From Isosphaeraceae bacterium (GTDB lineage: Bacteria; Planctomycetota; Planctomycetia; Isosphaerales; Isosphaeraceae), in NCBI GenBank assembly GCA_031291845.1, contig JARLIH010000072.1, positions 1-64,000 on the forward strand: a DNA stretch of 64,000 nt, written 5' to 3'. Position numbers and translations under genes: made by a program. Numbering within the stretch: position 1 is the stretch's first letter; every line of letters begins with the position of its first letter. Shown in pieces: positions 34,595-43,825 of the stretch. The notes below the pieces were generated by a model. It was not told the DNA's origin. It searched no databases and saw nothing but the letters and a program-made list of their open reading frames with translations.

Positions 34595-35839
34595 CTAATA
34601 TCCCGCGTTCAACCGATTGAGCAACAGCGGCCCGACCTGGTCGAGTAGCTCCTTGAGGCGGTCGGGACCGTCGAGGCCTTCCATGAGCTCGGTGGGGAGC
34701 TTCTTCTTGAGGTCATCGAGTGCCTTCTCGCCCAGTTGCTTGAGGCGGTTCTCGTCCTGACGCAGCTCGTCGATCAGGCCGCGCAGCTCGGCCAGGGGGC
34801 CGTCGCTGGCAGCGTCCAGGTCGGCCAGGCCGGGGGGACGGGTGCGGGGTTGGACCTTTTCGACCCAGGCGCGGCCGTTGCTCGCCTCGATCGCGGCGCG
34901 ACGGACCTCGCCCGTCCAGCGCGGCCAATCGGCGAGCAACCGGCCGTGCGCGGCACAGGCGCCGACCACCTCCACCCGGAGCGCCAGCAGGCGGTCGTCG
35001 CCCGCGGCGAGCAGGCCCTTCAATTGCCCGTCAAAGCGTTCGAGCACGACATCGCCGTCGGGGGCGTCCGAGGCGTCCACGCGGCAGACTTCCCAGCGCA
35101 GCACGTCCAACGCCTGGTGCTCTACCGTCGCCTGGCCGGAGTCGTCCACCGTGACGAGCGAGGCCCCCTTCGCCCCGGTCTCTCTCGCATGCCGTCCCTG
35201 AAGGTTGCCGGGGAAGACGATCCACGGTTCGCGCAGGAGCTCCTCGCGCTTGTGAATGTGGCCGAGCGCCCAGTAGTCGTACCCTTTCGCCCGCATTTCC
35301 CCTAACGAACAAGGGGCGTAGCGGGCGTGGTCTTCATATCCGCCCGCGCAGGTGTGCAAGAGGCCGATGTTGAACAGGCCCGGTATCGCGCCCGGGTAGC
35401 GGTCAACCAGGTTCGCGGTCACCGCGGCCGTCGCGTACCCTTGGCCGTGGAGCGCAACCGACCACTCGTCGAGCGTGAGCGTCTGCGGCCCCTGGGTCGA
35501 AAGCAGGACGACGTTCTCGGGCCACGAGAGGGACCGGGTCATCTTGTTCTCGGCGTCGTGGTTCCCCTGGATCACGTAGACCTTGATCCCCGCCTCGCGC
35601 AGGCGGGCCATCTGGCGGGTGAGGTACAGGCCCGTGTTGTAGTCGGTCCACTTGCCGTCGTAGAGGTCGCCGGCGATCAGAACGAACGCCACGCGCTCCT
35701 CGATCGCCAGCCGCACCAGGTTCTCGAGCGCTTGCCGCGTCGCGCGCCGGCACTCTTCGACGGGTGCGCCTTCATAGCGGTCCAAGCCCTTTTGCGGACT
35801 GTCGAGATGGATGTCGGCGGCGTGCAGGAACTTGAACAT
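34595..35839 (-). CDS. YhaO/SbcD-like DNA repair exonuclease
   Basis: 414 residues from ATG 35839. The calcineurin-like metallophosphoesterase set is complete: FLHAADIHLDSP (DxH), VLIAGDLYDGKW (GDxxD), YVIQGNHDAENKM (GNHD), IGLLHTC and WALGHIHKRE (GHIH), binding two metal ions as in Mre11/SbcD. The C-terminal 150 residues are an accessory region. It is a DNA end nuclease working with the YhaN-like ATPase encoded next. An operon is likely from strand and spacing. Confidence 0.94.
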   Translation of the reverse strand: MFKFLHAADIHLDSPQKGLDRYEGAPVEECRRATRQALENLVRLAIEERVAFVLIAGDLYDGKWTDYNTGLYLTRQMARLREAGIKVYVIQGNHDAENKMTRSLSWPENVVLLSTQGPQTLTLDEWSVALHGQGYATAAVTANLVDRYPGAIPGLFNIGLLHTCAGGYEDHARYAPCSLGEMRAKGYDYWALGHIHKREELLREPWIVFPGNLQGRHARETGAKGASLVTVDDSGQATVEHQALDVLRWEVCRVDASDAPDGDVVLERFDGQLKGLLAAGDDRLLALRVEVVGACAAHGRLLADWPRWTGEVRRAAIEASNGRAWVEKVQPRTRPPGLADLDAASDGPLAELRGLIDELRQDENRLKQLGEKALDDLKKKLPTELMEGLDGPDRLKELLDQVGPLLLNRLNAGY

Positions 35840-35914
35840 CGAAGACCCCCGGCCCGTCACGGCGGCACTAAACCTATGAATAGCATGACGGATTCGCGGC
35901 CAGGGTCAAGACGA

Positions 35915-36080
35915 AGAGTTTCACCACAGAGCACACAGAGATCACGGAGAGGAAGCCCGAGGGAGCGAGAAGCGAGCCGGAAAGATCAACCAGCAAGGCA
36001 CGAAGACACAAAGGGAAGGCAATTAAGAAGAGATGTGGGTTATTGAGAACCTTTTTTGCCTTTTCTTGGTGTCTTTGTAG
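35915..36080. repeat. CACAGAG-type intergenic repeat
   Basis: The stretch holds the words TTCACCACAGAGCACACAGAG, GATCACGGAGAG, GGCACGAAGACACAAAG and, at the far end, CTTGGTGTCTTTGTAGT, which is a partial inverted copy. Similar low-complexity repeats lie between genes in many Planctomycetota and other bacteria. No gene is present here. Confidence 0.6.
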
Positions 36081-37451
36081 TTACTTGCGTCTCGCTTCCT
36101 CAGCCTTTCCCTCTGCGATCTGCGCGGTGAAATCCTTCTGTTCCCGGAGGCATTGCACCAGCGCGAGGGCGGCTTCGTCATGCCCGTCGAGGTCGAGGTG
36201 GGGGTCGTGCTTGATGTAGAGGTGTGCGTTGTCAGCGTCGCCGCGGCGTCGGAAGGCCGGGAAGAGGTCGATCATCGGACAGCCGAGTTGACGGCAGAAG
36301 TCGGCGAGGGCCACGGTCAGCGGGCTGGGATGCTCGCCGCCCGGCGGGGCGAAGCGGTCGCGCTCGTCGGGCGTGCGGGGGAGTACGTAATGCGACAGCA
36401 CGCGCGTATGAGAGGGGACGAACAGCACCACGAACCGGATGCCCTGCTCGCGGCAGAGCGCGTGGGCCTCGCCGATCGCCCGTTTGGTTTCTTCCCAGCC
36501 TCGGGGGCTCTTGGCCAGCTCGTCGGCGTCGGGCCAGAGGTAGCGGCTATCGACGAGGCCGTCGCTCCGCCGGAAGAGCACGAGCTTGTCGTCGTACTTC
36601 GTCCCCCTGCGATGGAAGATGCGTGCCAGGCCCGCCACGATCGGGGAATAGGTCTCGTAAAGCTCCGTCCACGGTTTGAGCTGGGGCTTGTCGGGGTGCT
36701 CGCGTTTGGCGTAGCGCTCGGCGTCCTCGCAGTCGTTCCATTCGGTCACTTGCCAGACGACCGTGCGGGGATGGTACGCGAGCCCGAAGCGCTTCAAGAC
36801 CACGAGCTCCTGCTGCGGGCCGTAGCCGAAGAGGCCGAGGTTGACCGCATTCGTGCCAAGCGCCTGGGCCGTCTTCCGTACGAACGTTGCTTCCTCGGGG
36901 ACCTCGGCGGCCATCGTGACGGAGTCGCCCACGAAGACAACGTCGGCCTGGGTAATCCCGCGCGGGTTGCGGAAGCCGTGCTCGTCGGTGTCGAAGCGAA
37001 CATTATGGCTGAACGGGTTCGCGCGCCCTTGGTAGGCGAAGCCCGGGCGAAACTTCCAGATCAGCTCCGGGTCGTGCTCGTGGGCCTCGTGTGGGAACTC
37101 CTGGCCGTAGTACCAGAAATGACGGCCCTGGACGGTCCAGGCGACATAGCCGACGTCGCAAACGGCGGCGGTCAGCACCAGGGCGCCGAGCGCGACACCG
37201 AGCCGCATGGCCAGGGCGCGGCGCATCCTGGGAGGAGCGGCGGCGACGGCCGCACTGACCAGCGCGACGAGCGCGGCGAGGATGCCGACCTCGAGGTCGA
37301 ACACACGATAACAGCCGGCGTACGAACCGCGGGGATGGGTCAAGGGGATGACCCACCAGGCCAGCACGATCAGACTGAAAAGCGTGACGCGCCTGTCGCC
37401 GAGCCAGCGAGCGCAAGACCTGACGATTGGGCGAGGTCCGTTGTGCGGCAT
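36081..37451 (-). CDS. SGNH-hydrolase-like membrane protein
   Basis: 456 residues from ATG 37451, which has a strong GGAGG seven bases upstream (an upstream ATG at 37544 lacks one). Three membrane helices lie in the first 130 residues (VTLFSLIVLAWWVIPL, GILAALVALVSAAVAAAP, LGVALGALVLTAAVCDVGYVAW). The rest faces outward and carries VVFVGDSVT (block I Ser), NLGLFGYGPQQE and a C-terminal HDPHLDLDGHDEAALA with the Asp-x-x-His pair. It is likely an esterase or O-acetyl-transfer protein acting on a surface polymer, similar in layout to AlgJ/AlgX-like proteins. Stand-alone gene. Confidence 0.82.
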   Translation of the reverse strand: MPHNGPRPIVRSCARWLGDRRVTLFSLIVLAWWVIPLTHPRGSYAGCYRVFDLEVGILAALVALVSAAVAAAPPRMRRALAMRLGVALGALVLTAAVCDVGYVAWTVQGRHFWYYGQEFPHEAHEHDPELIWKFRPGFAYQGRANPFSHNVRFDTDEHGFRNPRGITQADVVFVGDSVTMAAEVPEEATFVRKTAQALGTNAVNLGLFGYGPQQELVVLKRFGLAYHPRTVVWQVTEWNDCEDAERYAKREHPDKPQLKPWTELYETYSPIVAGLARIFHRRGTKYDDKLVLFRRSDGLVDSRYLWPDADELAKSPRGWEETKRAIGEAHALCREQGIRFVVLFVPSHTRVLSHYVLPRTPDERDRFAPPGGEHPSPLTVALADFCRQLGCPMIDLFPAFRRRGDADNAHLYIKHDPHLDLDGHDEAALALVQCLREQKDFTAQIAEGKAEEARRK

Positions 37452-37673
37452 CGGTCCGCCTCCGTGCGGGAGCCCTGCCCCGGCGAGGCGCACCCTCTTC
37501 GGCAGCGCCACCGGGGCGGTCGGTGGGCCGTTGTTGTATTCCATTCCGTGCGGGCTGTCTACCCAGGAAGCCGGCTGGCAAGGCGATCGCGACGTTAGTG
37601 AACGACGACTGCCGGAGTAAGTTGGCTGGCACGCCCGGAGTCTTCGACGAGCGTGCCAACCGGGTCAGCCGTA

Positions 37674-39224
37674 TTACACCCCGAGGATCCGCCGCGCGTC
37701 GGCGACGCCCGGCGCCGGGAAGCCGTGTTCGCTCGCAGTCACGCGGGCCAATGCGGCCAGGTGCCGCCAGCGGTAGGCCGAGCGGGTGCTGGCGAACTCC
37801 TCGGAGACGGTCCGGTAATACTTCTCGGCGTGGAGGGCGCCGTCTTCACTGATCGCGTAGCGGAGCAACAGGTCAAATGCCGGCCGGGCCGGGCGTTCGA
37901 GCTCGCCGTAGCGGGCCATGAGCGCACACGCGCGGGCCTGATCGTTGGCCTTGATGGCCGACTCGACCTCGGGCAGCAGAGCGTCGGGCGCGACGCCTCG
38001 CACGCTTTCGCGCTGCTCGGCGAAGGGGTACGGTTGGGCATTCAGGCCGCCCGTCTGACCGGCCGTATGATAGGCGCCGACGATCAGGCTGGCCAGGGTG
38101 TTGCGCCGATCACTGACGCGCGCGATATTGCGCCAGGCGTTGGCCGAGTCGGACGCGTGGACGCCCACCGAGGCGCCGTGGACGCTCCCTTTGGGTTTTG
38201 CGGCCGAGTCCGCTTGCCGGCGGCCGGGGTCGTGCAGCACGAGCTGGTTGGCGGCCAGCGAGATCGCCTCGCCGACGGTCTCGAGCGCGACCCCGTCGGC
38301 CAGGGCGGCCGCGACGGCGTCGGCGGCCTTTTCGCGATCCGAGGCGTAGACCGTCAGAGCCAGCTTCTCGACCCAGGCGTCGTCCGGCTGCTTTTCGCCC
38401 GGGGTGCGGCTCAGGAGCTTGTAGCGGTCGAGCAGCTTCGGGAGCGTTTCGCGGAGTGCGAGCTCGCGCTGGTCGCGCCGAATGCGCCCCTCTTCCTCGA
38501 CGCAGAACCGGACAGACTGGCGGAGCAAGGTGTGAGCGTGCTCCTTGCCCGTGAGGTCGAGCAGGGCCCACGCGCGCCAGGCGAGGACGACCCGGTGGAC
38601 GTCGATGTAATCCTGGACGACGTGCAGGAGATCGTTGTACGCCTCGCTGAGCGGACCTTGCTGCGCGAGCGCGGCAAAGGTGCTTTCAGCGGCATTGACG
38701 TCCTTCTTGCGGGTCGCCTCGACCAGGGCGTCGGCCCCGGACCGGCCCTCGGGCAGGTGGGCGGCGACGACCGGGTGGAGCGTTTCGTGCTTCATGCCCC
38801 CCATCTGCTGGATATGGTTCGTATTGCGGTACAGCACCTTCATGACGGGCAACGCCCGCGCCGGCTCGGGCAGCTCGCTCGCCATCTGGTAGGCGGGAGC
38901 CAGGGCCATGAACGCGTGGTATCCCTCGTAGTCCTGTCCGCCGAATGCGCGAGCGTTGGCCAGGGCGGCGGCCGCGACGAGCTGGCGCAGGTCGGTGCCT
39001 GCTTTCAACCGCTCGGCGACCGCTGGCAGCAGCCGGTCGGCCGACGTCTCCTGCATCAAGGTGACCAGTGGCTCGATCGCCCCGAACGTCAAACGCTCAG
39101 CGCTTTCGTCGGCCAAGGCGGCCGGCGCCAGGCCCATGTCCAGCGCCAGGGCCGGCCCCACGCTGGCGACCAGCATGCCCCGGCCCACGTCCGCGAGGAA
39201 TGCACGACGGCGGTACTGACTCAT
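37674..39224 (-). CDS. Tat-exported protein of unknown function
   Basis: 516 residues behind GGGAGAAGGGTCG. It begins with a twin-arginine leader (YRRRAFLADVGRGMLVASVG). The mature part is largely alpha-helical with recurring motifs such as HAFMALAPAYQMASELP, HIQQMGGMKHETLHPVVAAH and WRNIARVSDRRNTLASLIVG. I recognise it as a conserved planctomycete protein but no activity is known to me. No Cys pair suggests a cofactor. Transcribed away from the kinase gene end. Confidence 0.78.
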   Translation of the reverse strand: MSQYRRRAFLADVGRGMLVASVGPALALDMGLAPAALADESAERLTFGAIEPLVTLMQETSADRLLPAVAERLKAGTDLRQLVAAAALANARAFGGQDYEGYHAFMALAPAYQMASELPEPARALPVMKVLYRNTNHIQQMGGMKHETLHPVVAAHLPEGRSGADALVEATRKKDVNAAESTFAALAQQGPLSEAYNDLLHVVQDYIDVHRVVLAWRAWALLDLTGKEHAHTLLRQSVRFCVEEEGRIRRDQRELALRETLPKLLDRYKLLSRTPGEKQPDDAWVEKLALTVYASDREKAADAVAAALADGVALETVGEAISLAANQLVLHDPGRRQADSAAKPKGSVHGASVGVHASDSANAWRNIARVSDRRNTLASLIVGAYHTAGQTGGLNAQPYPFAEQRESVRGVAPDALLPEVESAIKANDQARACALMARYGELERPARPAFDLLLRYAISEDGALHAEKYYRTVSEEFASTRSAYRWRHLAALARVTASEHGFPAPGVADARRILGV

Positions 39225-39354
39225 CGACCCTTCTCCCTGGACGCGTGACGTCCGTTGAGACCAACGAGTGACCGAGACCCCATGCCCATCTTAACGCGGG
39301 CGTGTTACACGTGCTTGTTCCTGACGCCGGGGGGCTCGATCCTCTGCCCGAGTT

Positions 39355-39385
39355 TTCGTAGCGTGCATTTCATGCACGCTACGAA
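39355..39385. repeat. GTGCAT-core REP-like palindrome, copy 2
   Basis: TTCGTAGCGTGCAT, loop TTC, ATGCACGCTACGAA: a perfect 14-bp stem. The stop codon of the kinase gene on the minus strand lies inside it (39379-39381). It may serve as that gene's terminator, although no T-run follows in that direction. Confidence 0.8.
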
Positions 39386-41232
39386 CTCAGCTTCCGCGAC
39401 CGCACCACCAGCACCAAACCCGACAGCAGCAGCATCCCCCCCGACACGGCCGCCATCAGCAGGAACGTCCCGCGGAGGCCTTCACGCGTGCGGGCGAGGT
39501 CGCGATCCAGGGGACGGATCACCTCCAGGACGCCGCCGACCTCGCCCACCTTCCAGTCGCGCTTGCTGCTGTTTGGGTCGTTGTTGTGACAGCCGATGCA
39601 GTCGGCCGTCAAGCGCCGCGCGGTGGCGTAGCGCAGCGAGGGGCGGTCGCGGAACGGCTCGAAGCGATAGACCGGCGCATCGGGATTCTGCCTCAGCTTC
39701 GTGAGCGCGAACCACTCGAAGTCGTCGTGGGGTCCGCCGTCCTTACGGGACTTGAACGGGGTATCGCTGTAGAGGCGGAACAGCATCCCTGTCTGGCTCC
39801 GCTCGCCGATCCGCTGGCCCAGCTCGATCGTGAACGTCGCGGGCAGGGGGATCGCCCCCTTCGTGGCCGCGTAGTCGTGTGAGATCATCACGATCTTATG
39901 GGCCTGCACCCGGTCAACGACCTGCGAGCTGTAGAACGAGTTGACCACGTCGAGCATCTCCGACTCCTGCGCAGCACTCTCAAGGGCGGCGGAGCGGACG
40001 AGATATCCCGACAACAGGCTGAGGTGCCAGAGCCCGAAGGCTGAGCCGAGGGTAACGGCGGCCAGCAGGCTCGCGGCGACGGGGTTCCGCCGGCACCAGT
40101 GCCAGAGCCGCTCGACCCGGCCCACGGGGCGCGCTCGGATCGGCTCGCCCGCGAGGTAGCGGCGGAGGTCTTCAGCCAGTTCGCCGGCCGTGCCGTAGCG
40201 CCGCGCGGGGGACTTGGCCATCGCCTTCAGGCAAACGGTCTCCAGGTCGCGGGGGACCTTATCGTCCAGTCGCCGCGGCGGTCTCGGCTCGTCCTCGAGC
40301 ACCTGGAGGAGCAGCAGGCGCCGGTTCCCCTGGAACGGGCGCTCACCGGTCAGCAGCTCGTAGAACACGACGCCCAAGCTGTAGACGTCGCTCCGCGCGT
40401 CGGCCCCGCGCGACTCGCCGCGTGCCTGTTCGGGGCTCATATAAGCGGGCGTGCCCAACACCTGGCCGTCTTCGGTCAAGGGGGTGTCGTCGGTGTCGCG
40501 CTTGGCGAGTCCAAAGTCCATCAGGTGCGGACGCCCGTCGTCGTCGATCAGGATGTTCGAGGGCTTGATGTCCCGGTGGATCACCCCGTGACGGTGCGCG
40601 TACTCAAGGGCCTCGGCGACGGCCGCGATCAGCTCGGCCGCAGCTCGTGGGGCGACCCGCCCCTCGCGCACATGGCGCTCCAGCGTCATCCCCGGCACGA
40701 ACTCCTCGACGAGGAAATAGGTGCCGTCTTCCGCGTGTCCGACCTCGTGGAGCGTCACGATCCCTGGATGTGAAAGCAAGGCCGCGCTGCGGGCCTCACG
40801 GAGGAACCGCTCGACATCCTCCTGCGTTGCCAACACCCCTGCGCGCGGGACCTTAACGGCCACCGTGCGGCCGAGCTCCGCATCGGTCGCCCGGAACACG
40901 TGGCCGAACGAGCCGGCTCCCAGCTCTTCCTGAAGGTCAAACCTCCCCAGCCGGCACGTCCCCCCCGCTTCCAGACGGCTCCGGATCGACCGGATAGGCA
41001 ACGACCGCACCGCCTGGAGCAATGGGCCCGGGATGTCCTCGCCGGGGAGGGACGTCGTCCCTCGGAGCCGTGAGATCAGGACATCGGGCTGATCGTCGAA
41101 CGGCTCGAGCGCATGGCCACACGAGACACACTGCTCAACATGCTCGGCGACCCGCTCGAAGGCTGCCCCACCGAGCAACCCGGTCACGAATGCTTTCAAC
41201 TCTCCCGGCGCAGGGCAACCCGACAGGCTCAT
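39379..41232 (-). CDS. Ser/Thr kinase with c-type heme sensor domain
   Basis: 617 residues from ATG 41232 behind GAGGAGG. An N-terminal zinc-finger-like HVEQCVSCG is followed by a full kinase domain (LGAGSFGHVF, Lys 127, HRDIKPSN near 219-226, DFGLAK near 239, GTPAYMSPEQ). A membrane helix (about 390-411) leads to an extracytoplasmic DUF3365/Tll0287-like domain with CIGCH at 545-549, a heme c-binding motif. A second membrane helix ends the protein. It is divergent from an ECF-like sigma factor gene, the usual planctomycete pairing, so it may control that sigma factor in response to redox or gas signals. Confidence 0.92.
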   Translation of the reverse strand: MSLSGCPAPGELKAFVTGLLGGAAFERVAEHVEQCVSCGHALEPFDDQPDVLISRLRGTTSLPGEDIPGPLLQAVRSLPIRSIRSRLEAGGTCRLGRFDLQEELGAGSFGHVFRATDAELGRTVAVKVPRAGVLATQEDVERFLREARSAALLSHPGIVTLHEVGHAEDGTYFLVEEFVPGMTLERHVREGRVAPRAAAELIAAVAEALEYAHRHGVIHRDIKPSNILIDDDGRPHLMDFGLAKRDTDDTPLTEDGQVLGTPAYMSPEQARGESRGADARSDVYSLGVVFYELLTGERPFQGNRRLLLLQVLEDEPRPPRRLDDKVPRDLETVCLKAMAKSPARRYGTAGELAEDLRRYLAGEPIRARPVGRVERLWHWCRRNPVAASLLAAVTLGSAFGLWHLSLLSGYLVRSAALESAAQESEMLDVVNSFYSSQVVDRVQAHKIVMISHDYAATKGAIPLPATFTIELGQRIGERSQTGMLFRLYSDTPFKSRKDGGPHDDFEWFALTKLRQNPDAPVYRFEPFRDRPSLRYATARRLTADCIGCHNNDPNSSKRDWKVGEVGGVLEVIRPLDRDLARTREGLRGTFLLMAAVSGGMLLLSGLVLVVRSRKLSS

Positions 41233-41388
41233 GGCAGCCCCTCCTCTTTCCGATCGCAAACCCCAACTCCCAGAACGAAGGAGCGTTACACGTCATTTCC
41301 CGGTTGGCGCGCGCCCCTGGGGAGCGCATGATGCGCGCTGGGTCAATCCGCGGACACGAGCACGCCGGCGTCGAGCATCTTCGCGCCC

Positions 41389-42039
41389 ATGAGCCATCGT
41401 AACGAGGAGTCGAACGGGAGCGAGAGGCCCTCACCCCTCTCCACGTCCAGAAGCCTGCTCGGCCTGGCCCGCGAGGGAGACGCGACGGCCTGGGACCGGC
41501 TGAGCACGCTCTACGCGCCTTTGGTCTTCCACTGGTGCCGCCTGCGCGGCCTGCGCGAGGCCGACGCGGCCGACGTCGTCCAGGACGTCTTTCAGGCCGT
41601 CGCGACCCACCTGGGCCCCTTCCGCAAACACGACGCGGGAGACACCTTCCGCGGCTGGCTCCGTACGATCACCGAGAACAAGATCCGCGACCACTTCCGC
41701 CGCTCGGCCCACGAAGCGGAAGCCGTCGGCGGCACCGAGCTTCAGCACCGCCTCGCCCAGGTCCCGGCCCCCTCGGGTTCGGGAAGCGCGCCCTCCGACG
41801 AGGATTGGGACGGTGAATTCTTGCGCCGGGCGCTCGACGTGGTCCGCCCCGACTTTGAGGAGCGTACCTGGCAGGCCTTCTGGCGCACGGTCGTCGATGG
41901 CCAGCCGCCGGTCGAGGTCGCGGTCGAACTGGCGATGAGCGCGGGGGCCATGCGGGTCGCGAAGTGCCGGGTCTTGAAGCGCCTACGCCAAGTGATCGGG
42001 GAAGATCTATCCGCAGATGACGCAGATGTTCGCAGATAG
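41389..42039 (+). CDS. ECF-like RNA polymerase sigma factor
   Basis: 216 residues. Region 2 is seen in LSTLYAPLVFHWCRLRG and ADAADVVQDVFQAVATHL, followed by FRGWLRTITENKIRDHFRR. Region 4 is near 165-200 (WQAFWRTVVDGQPPVEVAVE, AGAMRVAKCRVLKRLRQ). It belongs to the planctomycete-enriched ECF groups that are genetically coupled to Ser/Thr kinases, here the divergent heme-kinase gene. The last dozen residues (LSADDADVRR) and the stop codon are encoded by an intergenic repeat (TCTGCG type), so the natural end may have been earlier. Confidence 0.9.
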   Translation: MSHRNEESNGSERPSPLSTSRSLLGLAREGDATAWDRLSTLYAPLVFHWCRLRGLREADAADVVQDVFQAVATHLGPFRKHDAGDTFRGWLRTITENKIRDHFRRSAHEAEAVGGTELQHRLAQVPAPSGSGSAPSDEDWDGEFLRRALDVVRPDFEERTWQAFWRTVVDGQPPVEVAVELAMSAGAMRVAKCRVLKRLRQVIGEDLSADDADVRR

Positions 42040-42084
42040 AAGAAAGAATCGCAGCTTGTTATCTGCGAACATCTGCGGATCATT
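42004..42084. repeat. TCTGCG-type inverted repeat
   Basis: ATCCGCAGATG and ATGTTCGCAGATA (42009-42038) pair with TATCTGCGAACATCTGCGGAT to 42080, apart from a six-base insertion in the left arm. It overlaps the 3' end of the sigma factor gene. Related words recur at 43681-43825. Confidence 0.65.
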
Positions 42085-42109
42085 TCTTTGAGCGCACGGA
42101 GTCAGCGAC

Positions 42110-43441
42110 CTACACCATGACCTCTTCGATCGGCCGCGCCGAGCCCGGCAAGATCATGAACGGCCGCCCCGACTTGTCCTGGACGAACGCGTGCGGGTCG
42201 ATGCCGAGGTTCCGGTAGACCGTCGCCAGCACGTCGAGGTAGTGGATGGGATGGCTCGCGGCCGAGCCCCCCAGCGGATCAGTCGAGCCGATGACCTGGC
42301 CGACCTTCATGCCGCCGCCGGCCAGGAGCGTGCTATTCACGCGCGCCCAGTGGTCGCGGCCGGCGTCCTTGTTGATCTTCGGGGTGCGGCCGAACTCGCC
42401 CCAGACGACGACGGTCACGTCCTGGTCGAGCCCGCGGGCGTAAATGTCTTCGACCAAGGCGGAAATCCCCCGGTCGAAGGTGGGTAGGTGCTGCTTGAGG
42501 TGGCGGAAGTTCTGACCGTGCGTGTCCCAGAACCCATAGGCGACGGTGACACAGCGTGCTCCAGCTTCGACCAGCCGGCGGGCGATCAGGAGCTGGTCGT
42601 TCCACATCGGGGCGCCGTCCCCCAGGTGCTGAGACGAGCCGATCCCGTAGCGGGCGCGAAGGCGCGGGTCTTCCTTCTCGACGTCGAGGGCACGAGCCAC
42701 CTTGCTCGTGGTCAAGACGTCGAACGCCCGGCGGTAGAACGTGTCCATGCCCCCCATCTCAGCGCTATCGATCGAGCGCCGGAGTTGGTCGAACTGACCG
42801 AGCAGGCGCTTGCGATCGTCGAACCGCGCCGGGGCAACCGCCTGCTGCTTGAGCAGCGCGAGGTCGTCACCATCCATCCGCGCGGGCCGGTGGGCCAGGC
42901 CCAGCAGGCCGGGGCCGGGCGAGTTGTACGGCTTGTGCTGCATGGTGGGAAACAGATCGACGAACGGCGGCACGACGGGGTCCGTGGGCCCCTGCACCTT
43001 CGAGATCACCGAGCCGAAGTGCGGCTTCCCCTCGCGCTGGGTCTGGTCCATCGGGAAGCCGGTGATGTTCTGAAAGCTCGAGTGCTCGTCGCGCAGGCCG
43101 ACGATCGACCGCAGCACCGCCAGCTTGTCGGCCGACGCGGCCAGGTTCGGGAGCAGCTCGCCGAACCGGACACCGGGCACCTTCGTATCGATCGGCTTGA
43201 ACTCGCCCCGGATTCCTTCAGGGGCATCGGGCTTGAGGTCGAACGTGTCCTGGTGGGCCAACCCGCCCGACAGGTAGACCATGATGACTGCCTTGTGCGA
43301 CCGCCCCGTCCCAGCGCTCGCCTCGGCCTGGAGCAACTGGGGTAGCCCCACGCCCCCCATCGCCAGCCCGCCGATCTTGAGGAACGAGCGGCGCGAGACC
43401 CCGTCACAGTAACGTCGGTCCGGTCCCCAGAGCGTCAGCAT
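42110..43441 (-). CDS. DUF1501 Tat-exported protein
   Basis: 443 residues. A twin-arginine leader (GVSRRSFLKIGGLAMGGVGL) opens the protein. The DUF1501 body carries KAVIMVYLSGGLAHQDTFDL, PGVRFGELLPNLAASADKL, GARCVTVAYGFWDTHGQN and VTVVVWGEFGRTPKIN, a sulfatase/alkaline-phosphatase-like layout. In Planctomycetota DUF1501 genes usually follow a DUF1549/DUF1553 cytochrome c gene; none is next to this one. It is a periplasmic protein of unknown activity. Confidence 0.93.
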   Translation of the reverse strand: MLTLWGPDRRYCDGVSRRSFLKIGGLAMGGVGLPQLLQAEASAGTGRSHKAVIMVYLSGGLAHQDTFDLKPDAPEGIRGEFKPIDTKVPGVRFGELLPNLAASADKLAVLRSIVGLRDEHSSFQNITGFPMDQTQREGKPHFGSVISKVQGPTDPVVPPFVDLFPTMQHKPYNSPGPGLLGLAHRPARMDGDDLALLKQQAVAPARFDDRKRLLGQFDQLRRSIDSAEMGGMDTFYRRAFDVLTTSKVARALDVEKEDPRLRARYGIGSSQHLGDGAPMWNDQLLIARRLVEAGARCVTVAYGFWDTHGQNFRHLKQHLPTFDRGISALVEDIYARGLDQDVTVVVWGEFGRTPKINKDAGRDHWARVNSTLLAGGGMKVGQVIGSTDPLGGSAASHPIHYLDVLATVYRNLGIDPHAFVQDKSGRPFMILPGSARPIEEVMV

Positions 43442-43593
43442 GCCGTACCTGCCTCGTGCCTTTTGCAGCGCGCGGATTTACCCCGCCAAGCCTGTATCTT
43501 CAACAAGAATATAACAGGTCGGAGCGCGCGTGCAAGGTAAGGGAACGCCGGCACATGTTGCGGAGGTGGGAGCCCCGTCGTGACGGCATCGTC

Positions 43594-43629
43594 GGGTGCA
43601 TGAAATGCACCACTGAATTTCATGCGCCC
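43594..43629. repeat. GTGCAT-core palindrome, composite copy 3
   Basis: GGGTGCATGAAAT followed after ten bases by ATTTCATGCGCCC gives an outer imperfect stem, and GTGCAT-GAA-ATGCAC (43596-43610) is an inner one. The core is that of the other two copies, in the opposite orientation. Confidence 0.7.
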
Positions 43630-43680
43630 CACGATCATTCAGAACCCCACCGGAGCCGACGGCGAGAATACGAGCGAAAA

Positions 43681-43825
43681 ACGATCTATCCGCAGATGGC
43701 GCAGCTGAACGCAGATAGAGAGAATCGCTATGCCTGCCTGAATTCTTCATCTGCGTTCATCTGCCTCATCTGCGGCCAAACTCTTTTCTTCTCGGTCTTC
43801 CTCTCCGCGTTCTCTGCGGTAAAAT
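43681..43825. repeat. TCTGCG / CTCTGCGGTAAA-type repeat
   Basis: ATCTATCCGCAGATGGCGCAG on the left is met on the right by CATCTGCGTTCATCTG and CATCTGCGGCC, partial inverted copies, then TCTCCGCGTTCTCTGCGGTA. It shares ATCTATCCGCAGATG with the repeat that ends the sigma factor gene. Confidence 0.6.

Noticed and set aside
36153-37598. 481-codon plus-strand frame opposite the SGNH gene
   Set aside because: Shadow frame without motifs; the minus strand carries GDSV and the DxxH motif.
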